From Chromobotia macracanthus (Eukaryota; Chordata; Actinopteri; Cypriniformes; Botiidae): 64,000 nucleotides of DNA. This document shows, piece after piece, positions 1 to 11,100 of this stretch (positions are counted from its first letter, which is position 1; each line of letters opens with the position of its first letter). The position numbers were made by a program, and so were the translations under genes. The stretch spans positions 2,218,501 to 2,282,500 of the forward strand of contig JAZGTH010000063.1 of NCBI GenBank assembly GCA_036877525.1, written 5' to 3'. The notes beneath the pieces are model-generated. The model was not told the origin of the DNA, did not search any database, and was given only the letters and a program-made list of their open reading frames with translations.

Positions 1-544
1 ACTGAGCAAACAGAGTGAATAAAATAATGCTCTTCCTTTGACATTCAGCGAGCCGCCGCCTCAGAAAGAGAAATGAAGAACTTTGTTTACATTGATCTGT
101 GTTTGTCCTTCTATCTCTCCTCTGACGCCCATCCATCAGCTACTGGACAGCCAGTTAGCATAATGTAATATATTGTCATGGCTTTTTGTTTTCTGCATTT
201 GCTTTGTAAGGAGAAAAGTGGCAAATCAATACATATCCAGTTACCATAACTGACTTATGTCCATTACAGACAGCGTGAGGAACTTCATCAGGCCTTTTAT
301 GTGCTCAGAAATGTATTTTTTATGCATCAATGAAGCAGTAAAATGTTGACCCTGCAGTACATGCACCATATGTATTGCGCTATTTGCATCACATGCGATT
401 TCCTGTTACCTGAGTGCACTAACACAGCAACTAGTTCAGTGTTCTTATGGCCATCATTAAAGTAGATGGAGGCTGTGATGTGTTTAAAAATTAGCATTTT
501 ATAATTCAACATTTAACATTTATCCATACTGCATAAAGTTTAAT

Positions 545-640
545 TTAGGGGATCTATAATGCATCTTATCAGTTTGAGTTTACTGGGAATCGAACCCGTG
601 AACTTAACTAGCACCATCTCTACCAGTTTACTTCAATCCA
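545..640 (-). repeat. tRNA-derived SINE head fragment
   Basis: Read on the minus strand, this has a tRNA-like B box (GGTTCGATTCC type; plus strand GGAATCGAACCC) and an A-box-like stretch with a CTGGTAGAG motif. The same layout occurs at 16660-16805, 41420-41570 and, inverted, 43801-43945. The usual 3' tail is missing, so this is a fragment. Confidence 0.55.
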
Positions 641-659
641 CATTGTTTTATCAAATAAA

Positions 660-995
660 AGTGTACAACAATCAGTTATTGAGCAAGTACATGACAGATC
701 AATATTCAACACAATCTCCTTATCCTGATTCTGAACGGTACGTTTATAATAAGCATTTATAATTTGAGCTGTCAGGCCCAATTTAGCGGAACATGTCTGA
801 CTTACGTCACGCCTGTAAACAGAAAGAAGATCTGGCTACTGTATGTAGATGCTGCAGCATTTGTAGCCTGTTCTTACAGCAGTTATTTACAATTTAAACT
901 TATCATCCACATTAAAATACCCTGCAATTTAATAATATATATAAAAATATATAATAATGTTTTAAACAGAGATGGCAGCAGCGACGCAAAAATAA
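660..995 (+). repeat. Dispersed element, copy 1 (second copy at 34160-34380)
   Basis: A 28-base stretch starting at 672 (begins TCAGTTATTGAGC) recurs exactly at 34173. Both copies then share, in the same order, diverged blocks reading TTTATAATAA, CATTTATAATT and GAGATGGC near the end. No coding capacity or terminal repeats are obvious. The family is unknown to me; it is an old interspersed repeat. Confidence 0.6.
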
Positions 996-1296
996 TTCAT
1001 AATCTCAGTCACCATTTAAAATCAATATTTTGCTTGTAAAAGATTTCAGAGGTATAAATGTGTACATGTTTCAAGAAAGAAACGTGAAATCAACACAATT
1101 ATTGTCTGTGGGTTCTGGTGAGGTGCTGTCAAGTGTCACTCTCACGCCCCCTGCTGTCAGTGCTGGGAGTCAAAAACTGTAATTTCACACACAAATACAA
1201 TTTTCACTCAACATCCTGAAACATGAAAATTATGAGAATGAGATGAGAATGAGACGTGATGCATTCACAAGGAGAAGAAATGAAGACAATGACATT

Positions 1297-1302
1297 TTTA
1301 TT
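1297..1302 (-). other. Candidate polyadenylation signal for dhcr7
   Basis: TTTATT on the plus strand reads AATAAA on the minus strand, about 680 bases past the dhcr7 stop codon. It is the nearest canonical hexamer I found. Variant signals closer to the stop could be used instead, so the assignment is weak. Confidence 0.3.
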
Positions 1303-1723
1303 GGAATAGTTTAGTAATAAAGTATGAATAAAAATGTATTTGTGTAGTGTATTTCTGGATATTTTAGTCCATCTTCTACATTTTTGTCTGCTTTCACTCT
1401 GGACAATGAATGAGTTACAGTGAGTTTTCCTGCCTATCAAACAAAACAGAGAAACTTCTTTCCTGAAATATAGAGTTGAAAGGCAGAAGTGATTCACAGT
1501 ATCTTGAGCATTTGTTTTGGATTAAAGCGTCTGCTAAATGAATAAAAAAGTAAAAATGACTTGATAAACTTGTAATGATCACTTCATATGCACATTCACA
1601 CACAACTAACTCATCGCTGTAAAATCGTCCATTCATACAAGTCCACACAACTACCTGAAAGACAAACTTTCCTGAAATTTTAACGTTCATTTAGAAATGA
1701 ATTAGTACGAGCAGCCACAAGAA

Positions 1724-1932
1724 TACCCTCAAAAATAAAGATTCTTGAAAGGTTCTTCCCAGTGATGCTGTAGGAAACCATTTATGGTTCCCCAAATAAC
1801 CATTCATCTGATTGTCCAGAGAACTTTTTGTGAAACAGAAAGGTTCTGTGGTTGGTAAAGATACAGCCAGAAATGGTTCTTTTATGGCATCGCTGTGAGG
1901 AACCCTTAAGAACTTTTATCGTTAAGAGTGTA
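1724..1932. mobile_element. Short inverted-repeat element (MITE) in the dhcr7 3' flank
   Basis: The left end (TACCCTCAAAAATAAAG) and the complement of the right end (TACACTCTTAACGATAAAAG) are imperfect inverted repeats. The interior has the GGTTCT and GAACCTTT motifs of a very common cyprinid MITE. There is no coding sequence. It starts 54 bases past the dhcr7 stop codon and probably lies in its 3' UTR. Confidence 0.6.
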
Positions 1933-1985
1933 AGTGGCTGTGCTGGATAAAGAGATCTGAACAGCATTCTGGTATATGTGTCACT

Positions 1986-4900
1986 CTAGAAGATTCCGGG
2001 CAGCAGGCGGTAGGGCACGGCGGCAGTGTACCGCTCCCAGTCTTTGCCATACTTGTTACTACAGCGGTGCTCGTCACGTATGCAGCGATGTACCAATAGG
2101 ATGGTCATGTAGACGATGTAGAAATAGGGTAACAAGTGCTCGCTGCCACAGGCCATGCAGTATGCCAACGAGCCCATCAGATCCCCCGTGTAGTTCATGT
2201 GACGGGCCATCCCCCAGAACCCAGAGGTCATCAGCTTGCTTTTGTGAAGACCTCCATCAGCCGATCGGTATGAACACTCAATGAACGTTGGCTTCTTACC
2301 CCAGATTTTACAGTTGCCATCCAAGCGACGGAAAAGGTCTTTCTGATGGTTCGTCACACGAAAGATGTAATATCCCAACAGACCTAAGATGAGGACACCA
2401 GCAGCATGAAGTGTGGAAAGCTGGATGGGGTTGTAGACCAGGTACAGACCCTACAGAGCAGAAGAAAAGAGACAGGTAAAGAAAACCACAAGATCTATGT
2501 CACAAGATCTAGAGAGTGTTTCCTACAGGATTCTGTGTTTTGCAGTGAGAGGCATCAACACAACCTACACCGCCTACAAGTTAATTCTCCTTAAAACATT
2601 TCCGGGAGGGTAATGCAATAGAATGTTTTTGCAATATTACTCTTCACTTTTTCAATGTCTTATCACATACAATTGTTGACTACTGAAACAGAATGAATGT
2701 TTTTGTTGCAGGAAACACACCTGCAGTGTGTAAAGGAAAGGCAGCCAGACACAGTCTCCCCAGCCCAGATACCAGCCAAAGTGATCATGACAGATGTCTA
2801 TAGTCTTGAGGTACCACGCTTCATTCCAGAAGAAATCCAACACGTAAATGGCCTTAGAGAAATAAAAGATGCATTCAATTTGATAGAGATGGCAAAAAGA
2901 GCTTTTCTGTAGCTCAGCTAGTGATGTAATGTTTTACGGGTTGGTTACAGGTATGTATAAAATGTATAGCTTAAATGTTGCTTTAGTTAAGAGCATCTGC
3001 CAAATACATAAATGTAAAAAAGGTGACAAGGTGACAATCCACCAGATATGTTGCAGAATCATGCCATCATTTATTTGTGATTAAAAAATATACACCTGTT
3101 CTATCATTAAAGGTAAAGTAAATGATTTCTGAGAATTGACACCCAAACAAACACACACCCTCCCTTCATTGCTCCACCCTCAATATAATGAACGATCTAG
3201 GTAACACATTTAACACCTGGTGGACACGCTCCATTGCTGATTGGCTTGAGAGTGTTATGGTGTTGTGGTGACTGGTCCAATTCACTCATTTTTTTCTCCT
3301 ATTTACACAGGGCTATGTGCAAACACTTTTTTAACACACACAGACATCTAGCAAACAATCACTTAGTTGTTTGTTTGGGTGTAAATTTCAAGTGTTTTTC
3401 AGAAATCAGTTACTGCACTTTTAACAAACCCTTCACTTTGCAGATTTACAGTTGGTTTATGGCACCACCTACTGGCTGGATGACTCACTTGCAAAACGTT
3501 GACCAGGATCATGGAGTTTGTCACGTAACCATACAGCTCCTGCTGTTTTGCAGCATAGGACAGGTTGATAAGTGTCCACGCTACAATACCCGGCCGTCCA
3601 TTAAAGAAAAGCTTAAAGTCAAACCATTTCCCTATACGGGGGTTGAACTCAATGCCCATCATGTAATTGTAGAAGATGTTGCCTGTAAATTTACTACAAA
3701 AGAAAAACAGGACAGTTAATCACCTTTATTACTTTATTACTGTACTCTGCATTACTTTAATGTATACAATTGTGATTCTATATGAGTCAACACATCCATA
3801 TTCTCACCAGTCCTCTGGATTGGTAGGAAACAGATAAGCTTTGATAAAAGCAAAAGTGGAAACGATGTAGCCGAGGATGTTGGTGCACCACAACAAAGGG
3901 ATCCAGTTATCGATGATGATGGTTGGAGAAAACCAGTGGACGTATTGAGCATTGACCACCCACAAAACATGAGTTATAATCCAGCACTGCAGACCATTGA
4001 TCTCATACTTATTAATCAGACCTAAGAGCACAAACACATATGTGGCTCATTCAAATGATACTTCACCTGAAGAAAAGCTGCTTGCTGTGCAAAGTTTGCA
4101 ACATGATCAGTGGTTGCCATGTGGTTGCTAAGGTGTAGTCAGAGATTACTAGGGTGTTGCTAGATGGTTGCTAACTGGTTTTCTTCTTTTTAATTTCATG
4201 CTCCTGGCCAGATCTTAGACTTTGTTGTATGTATTTATAATTGTTAAGAGAGTAATTAAAAAGAAATGTATGTGATATTCTGGTCCTTTATTATATCTCG
4301 GGCCTCTTCTTGAAAGCAAGTCTATGGGATTTTTCTATCTTAGCAATCACAACTGTCAAATGTAAATCTTTACCTGCTGGTGTTCGGGCACCATCCTGAA
4401 CTCCTCCCACGTAGCCTGGCAAGACCTTGTGCATGAAGTCTGGAATGCACATGTACAACACCACCTAGTGCAGAGAAAACCCAGTCTTACAATCCATGCC
4501 AAAACTATACCAATCATTTTCCATCTGTGCTGCTGTTGCTCTCCTCACCTGAAAAGTGACCCAGCTGGCATAGATCTTGACAGCAGCCCATGAGAAGGAC
4601 GGGGCACGGTTCCAGATGGTCAGCAGGGTGGCATCACCACTGTACAGGTCCAGTAACGGGTGGGTGATGGAGCACTGGTACTGATCACACGCCATGATGA
4701 AGAAGAAGACGATGAAGGGGGCCAGACAGAGCAGGAGGACCACACCTGTCAGAGAGAACCAGTCCACCTCCCTGCAGAGAAGATCAAGAGAAGATGAACA
4801 TCAGTGACTGTGAGACATGTGAGGATAATGTTACGTGATTCACTGAACTGCTGGTCACTGTTGTGAACCTAAATTGATCCATTTACTACCCTTACAAAAA

Positions 4901-6820
4901 CATGTTTATTCAAGTGTGCTATTACATTACTAATCTGCTATTAATTTTTAACTAAAAAGGAAAAAATACCTTCAGTCTTTTTCTATGTACTTCTCAGAAA
5001 CATACTTTATGCACTTCTCAGAAAAACACAGGTGTGTACTCAATGTTTAGAACTGTTAAACTTAAAAACATTTTGAAATACTAACTGGGCCAATTTAGCC
5101 CCAAGTAGTATTGAAATAGTAAATTAGTACACTACCTACTAGTAGTACATAAAGTATACTTAAAAATATACTTAGCGTATACTTAACTGAACTTGAATTA
5201 TAGTTCTTTTTCTCAAGGTCAATCAAATATTCATGCAGAACATTAATACATGATGTTTCATGTACTTTGTATGACAAGCTGAAACAATTTTACTGCTGTT
5301 TTTCATGCATTCTGCATATTATCTTACAGAGACTGGAGCGTCTCTATACGTTACAGAGACTGGAGCGTCTCTATACGTTACAGAGACTGGAGGGTCTGTA
5401 TACGTCACAGAGACTGGAGCGTCTGTATACGTCACATAGACTGGAGCGTCTCTATACGTCACAGAGACTGGAGGGTCTGTATACGTCACAGAGACTGGAG
5501 CGTCTGTATACGTTAGAGAGACTGGAGGGTCTGTATACGTTACAGAGACTGGAGGGTCTCTATACGTCACAGAGACTGGAGCGTCTGTATACGTCACAGA
5601 GACTGGAGGGTCTGTATACGTTACAGAGACTGGAGCGTCTCTATACGTTACAGAGACTGGAGCGTCTGTATACGTTACAGAGACTGGAGGGTCTGTATAC
5701 GTCACAGAGACTGGAGCGTCTGTATACGTCACAGAGACTGGAGCGTCTGTATACGTTACAGAGACTGGAGGTCTGTATACGTCACAGAGACTGGAGCGTC
5801 TCTATACGTCACAGAGACTGGAGCGTCTCTATACGTCACAGAGACTGGAGCGTCTGTATACGTCACAGAGACTGGAGCGTCTGTATACGTCACAGAGACT
5901 GGAGCGTCTGTATACGTCACAGAGACTGGAGGGTCTGTATCGTCACAGAGACTGAGCGTCTCTATACGTCACAGAGACTGGAGCGTCTGTATCGTCACAG
6001 AGACTGGAGCGTCGTACGTCACAGAGACTGGAGCGTCTCTATACGTCACAGAGACTGGAGCGTCTGTATACGTCACAGAGACTGGAGCGTCTGTATACGT
6101 CACAGAGACTGGAGCGTCTCTATACGTCACAGAGACTGGAGCGTCTCTATACGTCACAGACACTGGAGGGTCTGTATACGTCACAGAGACTGGAGCGTCT
6201 CTATACGTCGCAGAGACTGGAGGGTCTGTATACGTCACAGAGACTGGAGGGTCTGTATACGTTACAGAGACTGAAGCGTCTGTATACGTCACAGAGACTG
6301 GAGCGTCTGTATACGTCACAGAGACTGGAGCGTCTGTATACGTCACAGAGACTGGAGGGTCTGTATACGTCACAGAGACTGGAGGGTCTGTATACGTCAC
6401 AGAGACTGGAGGGTCTGTATACGTCACAGAGACTGGAGGGTCTGTATACGTCACAGAGACTGGAGGGTCTGTATACGTCACAGAGACTGGAGGGTCTGTA
6501 TACGTCACAGAGACTGGAGGGTCTGTATACGTCACAGAGACTGGAGCGTCTGTATACGTCACAGAGACTGGAGCGTCTCTATACGTCACAGAGACTGGAG
6601 CGTCTGTATACGTCACAGAGACTGGAGGGTCTGTATACGTCACAGAGACTGGAGGGTCTGTATACGTCACAGAGACTGGAGGGTCTGTATATGTAAGTAC
6701 AGGGGACTCTTACCAGGCTCTTCCCCACTGTACGGGCTCTTTCGCTCGGTTTGTGGCACCAGTCTCTGCTCCACTGGAACTGGCCTTATGGCGCTTTCTT
6801 ACGGTGCTGTCTGTAGGCAT
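1986..6820 (-). CDS. dhcr7: 7-dehydrocholesterol reductase (dhcr7), seven coding exons
   Basis: Reduces the C7-C8 double bond of 7-dehydrocholesterol with NADPH, the last step of cholesterol synthesis, as a polytopic ER membrane enzyme. Coding exons (minus strand): 6820-6714, 4771-4549, 4464-4374, 4021-3808, 3693-3489, 2852-2721, 2450-1986; all junctions fit GT-AG and keep frame, giving 478 aa (human about 475). The exons translate to a clear DHCR7: WGRAWEVDWFSL near residue 31, MMGIEFNPRIGKWFDF near 223 (sterol reductase signature 1), HDHFGWYLGWGDCVW near 302, and the C-terminal signature HRCIRDEHRCSNKYGKDW ending in LLPGIF. The start ATG has G at -3 and lies 6 bases inside its exon after a plausible acceptor, so a 5' UTR exon lies upstream. 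No broken frame or missing motif was seen. The intron between 6713 and 4772 is mostly minisatellite. Confidence 0.97.
3114..3425 (+). mobile_element. Inverted-repeat element in a dhcr7 intron (copy A)
   Basis: The left end (AAATGATTTCTGAGAATTG, then CACCCAAACAAAC) is the inverse of the right end (GTTTGTTTGGGTG, then CAGAAATCAGTTACTGCA), so the element has terminal inverted repeats of roughly 45 bases. The body contains ACACAGACATCTAGC, which recurs in opposite orientation at 20920-21215. No coding sequence. It looks like a non-autonomous DNA transposon of unknown superfamily. Confidence 0.6.
4105..4180. repeat. GGTTGCTA-type dispersed repeat
   Basis: Repeated GTGGTTGCTAAGG, AGGGTGTTGCTAG and ATGGTTGCTAAC words in a dhcr7 intron. 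The same degenerate word family occurs at 53380-53430, 58795-58850 and 63175-63290. It is a recognised style of cyprinid dispersed repeat; no function is suggested. Confidence 0.55.
5324..6692. repeat. 27-bp minisatellite, about 50 copies, in the first coding intron of dhcr7
   Basis: The unit begins CAGAGACTGGAGCGTCTG and ends TATACGTCA. Variants differ at a few fixed sites: GCG or GGG, GTCTG or GTCTC, CGTCA or CGTTA. Because 27 is a multiple of three and the unit lacks stops in several frames, long open frames run through it on both strands; these are artefacts. The array ends about 20 bases from the splice donor of the first coding exon (donor at 6713-6712). Most units contain TACGTCA, a CRE-like half site (TGACGTA on the minus strand). 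Confidence 0.95.
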
Positions 6821-7414
6821 GGCTGTCTGATGGAGTGATAGAGAGAGCAGAGAGAAAGAGTGAGTGAGGCTGGAGGAAAGAGAAGATAAGAGGAACCTGT
6901 GACAGTGACCAACACACCAGCAGTTAAGTGCAATGGGAGAACAAAGTACACTGAAGAGAACAGATAACAGCTGATAGTAAGTGTTATAAATATTATAGAC
7001 GCTTAGCAAATGACATTCGCATTAGAAAGTCAAAATAACATGTGCAACGTTTGTGTAACCTAATGGAAACGTTAGAGAAACATTGGTGCGAAGAAACGAG
7101 AAACAGCGATCGTGAAAATACTGTCATATCTCATCATGTGTACATTACATAGTATATTACAAATGTTAAATAAGTGACGACATTATAACTATATAACAAC
7201 TATATAATAACTACATTACTATATTTGATGATAAACCTGCATGAGTGATTAGAGAGGTTGATATTTATGGGCTGCACATTTAACATATTTCTTGCACGCA
7301 TGCGAATATAATGAAGAATACATAATTACATTATTATTCATACAAAGTACAGATAAACATACATTTATAAAAGCAACCGTATCGGTTAAATAGATAAATA
7401 TCACAATTACTTAC

Positions 7415-7470
7415 AGCTCAATGTGTGATGCTGCGCCACTCGTCACGCTGCCCAGATGTTCAGTGACGTG
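7415..7470 (-). other. dhcr7: Probable untranslated first exon of dhcr7
   Basis: A strong minus-strand splice donor (GAGCT then GTAAGTAATTG) has its last exon base at 7415. It pairs in principle with the acceptor at 6828-6827, just before the coding start, giving an intron of about 590 bases. A non-coding first exon agrees with known vertebrate DHCR7 structure. The transcription start is not visible; the right edge is approximate. Confidence 0.55.
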
Positions 7471-7640
7471 ACGCGCAAAGGGGCGTCTCTAGCCACATTC
7501 TAGCCCCGCCCACAGGTCTTCTAATCGATTTTGATCCAATCAGTGAAGGGTGAGAAACATTCTCTTGTCAGTGATTGGACAAGCGAGACCTGAAGCCACG
7601 GGCGCCTGATGCGCTCATCCAGCAGAGCGCTGTTGTGTTA
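7440..7640. promoter_or_regulatory. Divergent dhcr7/nadsyn1 promoter region
   Basis: This interval lies between the head-to-head genes. It contains a GC box (CCCCGCCC at 7504-7511), a second GGGGCG near 7480, a CRE-like GTGACGTGACG near 7463, and two CCAAT boxes in opposite orientation: CCAATCA at 7536 and TGATTGG at 7572. The two CCAAT boxes form an imperfect inverted repeat. CCAAT (NF-Y) and GC (Sp1) boxes are usual partners of SREBP in sterol gene promoters. I saw no perfect sterol regulatory element. Binding is inferred from motifs only. Confidence 0.6.
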
Positions 7641-8155
7641 TCAAGAGCATCCGTGTGCACCGCAGTTACGCAGTAATGCTGGATAATGACCTTCTACTCA
7701 GGAAAAAGTGTTTGCAAATTAAAACAATCACAATACAGCTATAAAAAGCAATTTTATTAAACAAAAGTATTCGTAAAAGCAAATATCTGACTTGCTACAT
7801 ACACACATTCAAAGTGTGTGCTTTATCTGGTTAAAACAAACAACAAACCGACAAACAAACGCATTCATGCTACTAAAAAGAAAATATTTATTTATTAAAT
7901 CAGGGGTGATGGAGAAATTGAGTTTTGATAACACTGTCTTTACTATCGACTGCCATTGTTATTATGATACTGTAAACCTGGACCACTTACATGTCAAGTC
8001 TCTAAACTATTCCTCGCTCGCCACCGTGACTTTTATTTTGAAGCAGCTATTAAACTTTAAAACCGGAAACGCAAAACGACATAAAAAACTACATAAAGTT
8101 TCGGGTGGCGTCACGTTTGCAGAGATTATTTGATTGCGGTTTAAAATTGTGTTCA
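7641..8155. other. Upstream region and possible 5' UTR of nadsyn1
   Basis: AT-rich sequence between the promoter motifs and the nadsyn1 start codon. One open frame at 7792-8133 shows no recognisable domain and is treated as chance. The nadsyn1 transcription start must lie somewhere here or just upstream, but no TATA box or clear initiator was identified. Confidence 0.45.
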
Positions 8156-11100
8156 ATGGGGCGCAAGGTCACAGTAGCGACTTGCTCCTTAAATCAGTGG
8201 GCGCTGGATTTTAAGGGCAACCTGACCCGAATCCTCCAAAGTAAGTTTTGATCTTTGACTTCTTGTAGTTTGTGCAGGAGTTTGTATTAACGATTACGGT
8301 CTTAAAGGGACCTCGCCCTTATTTCTACATCGACTTTATTCCCGTATAGGTATTGAGATAGCCAAGAGGAAAGGAGCAAGATACAGACTGGGACCAGAGC
8401 TGGAGATCTGGTAATAACTGAACACACTGACTGGATATTACAGAAGAAAAGTGTGCAGCATTGAAGCATTGAATTTGATAGGAAATCCTGTTATACGCAT
8501 ACACACAAAGCAATATGCATACACGCACACAAAGCAATATGCATACACGCACACAAAGCAATATGCATACACGCACACAAAGCAATATGCATACACGCAC
8601 ACAAAGCAATATGCAAAATATGCATACACACAAAGCAATATGCATACACGCACACAAAACCCCCCCCCCCCCATTTTTTACAAGCATAACACAAAGCAAT
8701 ATGCATACACGCACACAAAGCAATATGCATACACGCACAAAGCAATATGCATACACACACACAAAGCAATATGCAATGCAAGAAAACCATTTTACTGCTA
8801 TTACTGTTTAGGTTACCTTAAAAATATTTAATGCAACAACAAGTAGATTATTCATTTAAATCAGTTCTGCCCTTAAGAGAAAGAGAAAACTTGAAACTTT
8901 CTGCAACACTGCAGGACTCAATGGATGAGTTGCGTTTTAATATTCAGATTTGATATATGTAGTAATTCATGTGTTTTGTCTTTTGTTGGCATTAGTGGAT
9001 ATGGCTGTGCAGATCATTTCTACGAGTCGGACACCCTGCTGCACTGTTTCCAACTTCTGAAGTCCCTCCTGGAATCTCCGGTGACAGAAGACATCATCTG
9101 TGATGTCGGAATGTGGGTGATGGGGCTACATGGGATTGGAAAAAATTCACAAACACTGAGTAGTAGTCTAATAAGACAGATGTACCAGTCCAGTGTTTAA
9201 TATATCATAAAGGCTGTCTAATGCAGCAGACAATTCATTTTTATATGTAGTTTGTTTTGTTTAAGTTTTGTAATGCATTCAAATGAATGAGCTGTTTCTA
9301 CAGGCCTGTCATGCATCACAATGTCCGATATAACTGCAGAGTGATTTTCCTCAACAAGTACGATTTTGTTATACTGTGGCAATAACAATTTCCATTATTG
9401 TATAACAATCATCAGATACAATGATATAATGTTAATTCATGTCTAACTCTATCACAGAAAGATTCTGTTGATTCGTCCTAAAATGCTTTTGGCAAATTAT
9501 GGCAACAACAGAGAATTTCGATGGTTTTCACCTTGGAGTCAACCCAGGTAAGTATATTTTTAATGAGTTTAATTGTGATGAATTTATAATGATTTATGCA
9601 GTAAATGATTAGATCGTGCAGAATGAATCGGGGTGATGACAGATAACATTGACTGAACTTTATTTCTGTACAGACATGTTGAGGAGTATTTCTTACCAAG
9701 AATGATTCAGGACGTGACTGGACAGGTGAAGTTTTACCAGCTCTCCCACCTGTAGCAAGAAGAATTGCATAAGCATAAGAATCAACCAAACATTTCACAA
9801 TACTGACAGTCCTTATTATAATGCTGTAAATAACTTATGTATCTTAATGTCCCAACAAAGTGACGGTTTCCGTAGCCTGTAGCAACTCAATGTAGGAATT
9901 AAAACGCAGAGTATTATAAAACAATCATAAGCATTCAAATATTATGATAGGCAACAGTACCATTTGGAGATGGCGTGCTGTCCACCAAGGACACCTGCAT
10001 AGGGAGTGAGATTTGTGCTGAGCTGTGGAACCCCAGGAGGTATTGTTCTACAAAGAGCATGTCTCTGTTGCTTAATTATTGACACATACTGTATTACTGC
10101 ATACAGTTAATGACACAATATTCAGATTTATTTATTATGGGTGTGTTTACATTCCTGTTTCTTAATCCTCCAAGTAAAACCCCAGACAGCAGCTTTAGAC
10201 AGTGTGTGCTGGACCTATAGTTCCATTAAAGATTTCTAAAGATCTTTTAACTTCCTTTCTTTTCTTTCTTTAGTCCACATGTTGACATGGGTCTGGATGG
10301 TGTTGAGATCTTTACTAATTCATCTGCAAGTTACCATGAGCTACGCAAGGCTGACCACAGGGTGAACTTGGTAAAATCGGCCACCACTAAGGTAAATCTG
10401 GTGAGCAAGAAGTGTGTGGGTGCACAGTACTAATGTCTTGTTTACATTGGATGTGCTATATGATTGACACAAACTGTTGATCAACTGGATTTTAATTGAC
10501 ACACTGGGAAAATAATGAGAATAATGAGTCTTATGTAGAGATTTCAGCTCAGTTTGTTTGTTTCAGAGTGGAGGGATCTATCTGTTTGCCAATCAGAAGG
10601 GCTGTGATGGAGACCGTCTGTACTATGATGGCTGTGCTATGATTTCCATTAATGGAGATGTAGTGGCCCGGGGAGATCAGTTCTCTCTGCAGGATGTGGT
10701 ACGAGCCCATTCTAGAATATTAAATCTCAAAGAAGAGTCTGTGTATTATTTGATGAACCATTCAGTACGAACAAATAATTCAGTTCAAATCAAAAGCATT
10801 TATATAGCTCTTTACACAATGTTGCATTGTTGCAAAGCCGCTTTACAAATGAAAAAACAGAAACAAAACACAGAAAACAGGTACATTCTGAAATGTATAG
10901 AACACATATACAATACATGGTATTGTTGCAAATTTTGTTTTCATAAAATGTATATTAGTAATACTAATTAGAGATATTAAGATTGTAATTGGTTTATGAA
11001 TATAAGGCTGACAGAACTGATAATGAACTACATCACATTTCACCCATTTCAAGAAATGGACGTGCATCAGAAATACCTGTCATTGCATTTGATGGTTTAT

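Larger units (their letters stand above)
1..1985. other. Intergenic flank downstream of dhcr7, no gene seen
   Basis: No open reading frame here resembles a known protein. The first 230 bases are low in repeats and moderately GC-rich, and could be conserved non-coding sequence. The rest holds a minus-strand SINE head near 545-640, a dispersed element at 660-995, a SINE tail near 1526-1546 and a MITE at 1724-1932, listed separately where useful. The dhcr7 3' UTR should run leftward from 1985; the nearest minus-strand AATAAA hexamer I found is at 1297-1302. Confidence 0.6.

Noticed and set aside
5267..6670. Long open frames on both strands (up to 335 aa) with 9-residue repeats
   Set aside because: They are produced by the stop-free 27-bp minisatellite inside a dhcr7 intron; frames exist on both strands, and no start context or domain supports a gene.
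7792..8133. 113-aa open frame before nadsyn1
   Set aside because: No recognisable domain, AT-rich, and the true nadsyn1 start at 8156 follows in another context; most likely chance.
8325..8831. Cys-rich and Thr/His-rich frames
   Set aside because: Caused by the 24-bp array in nadsyn1 intron 2.
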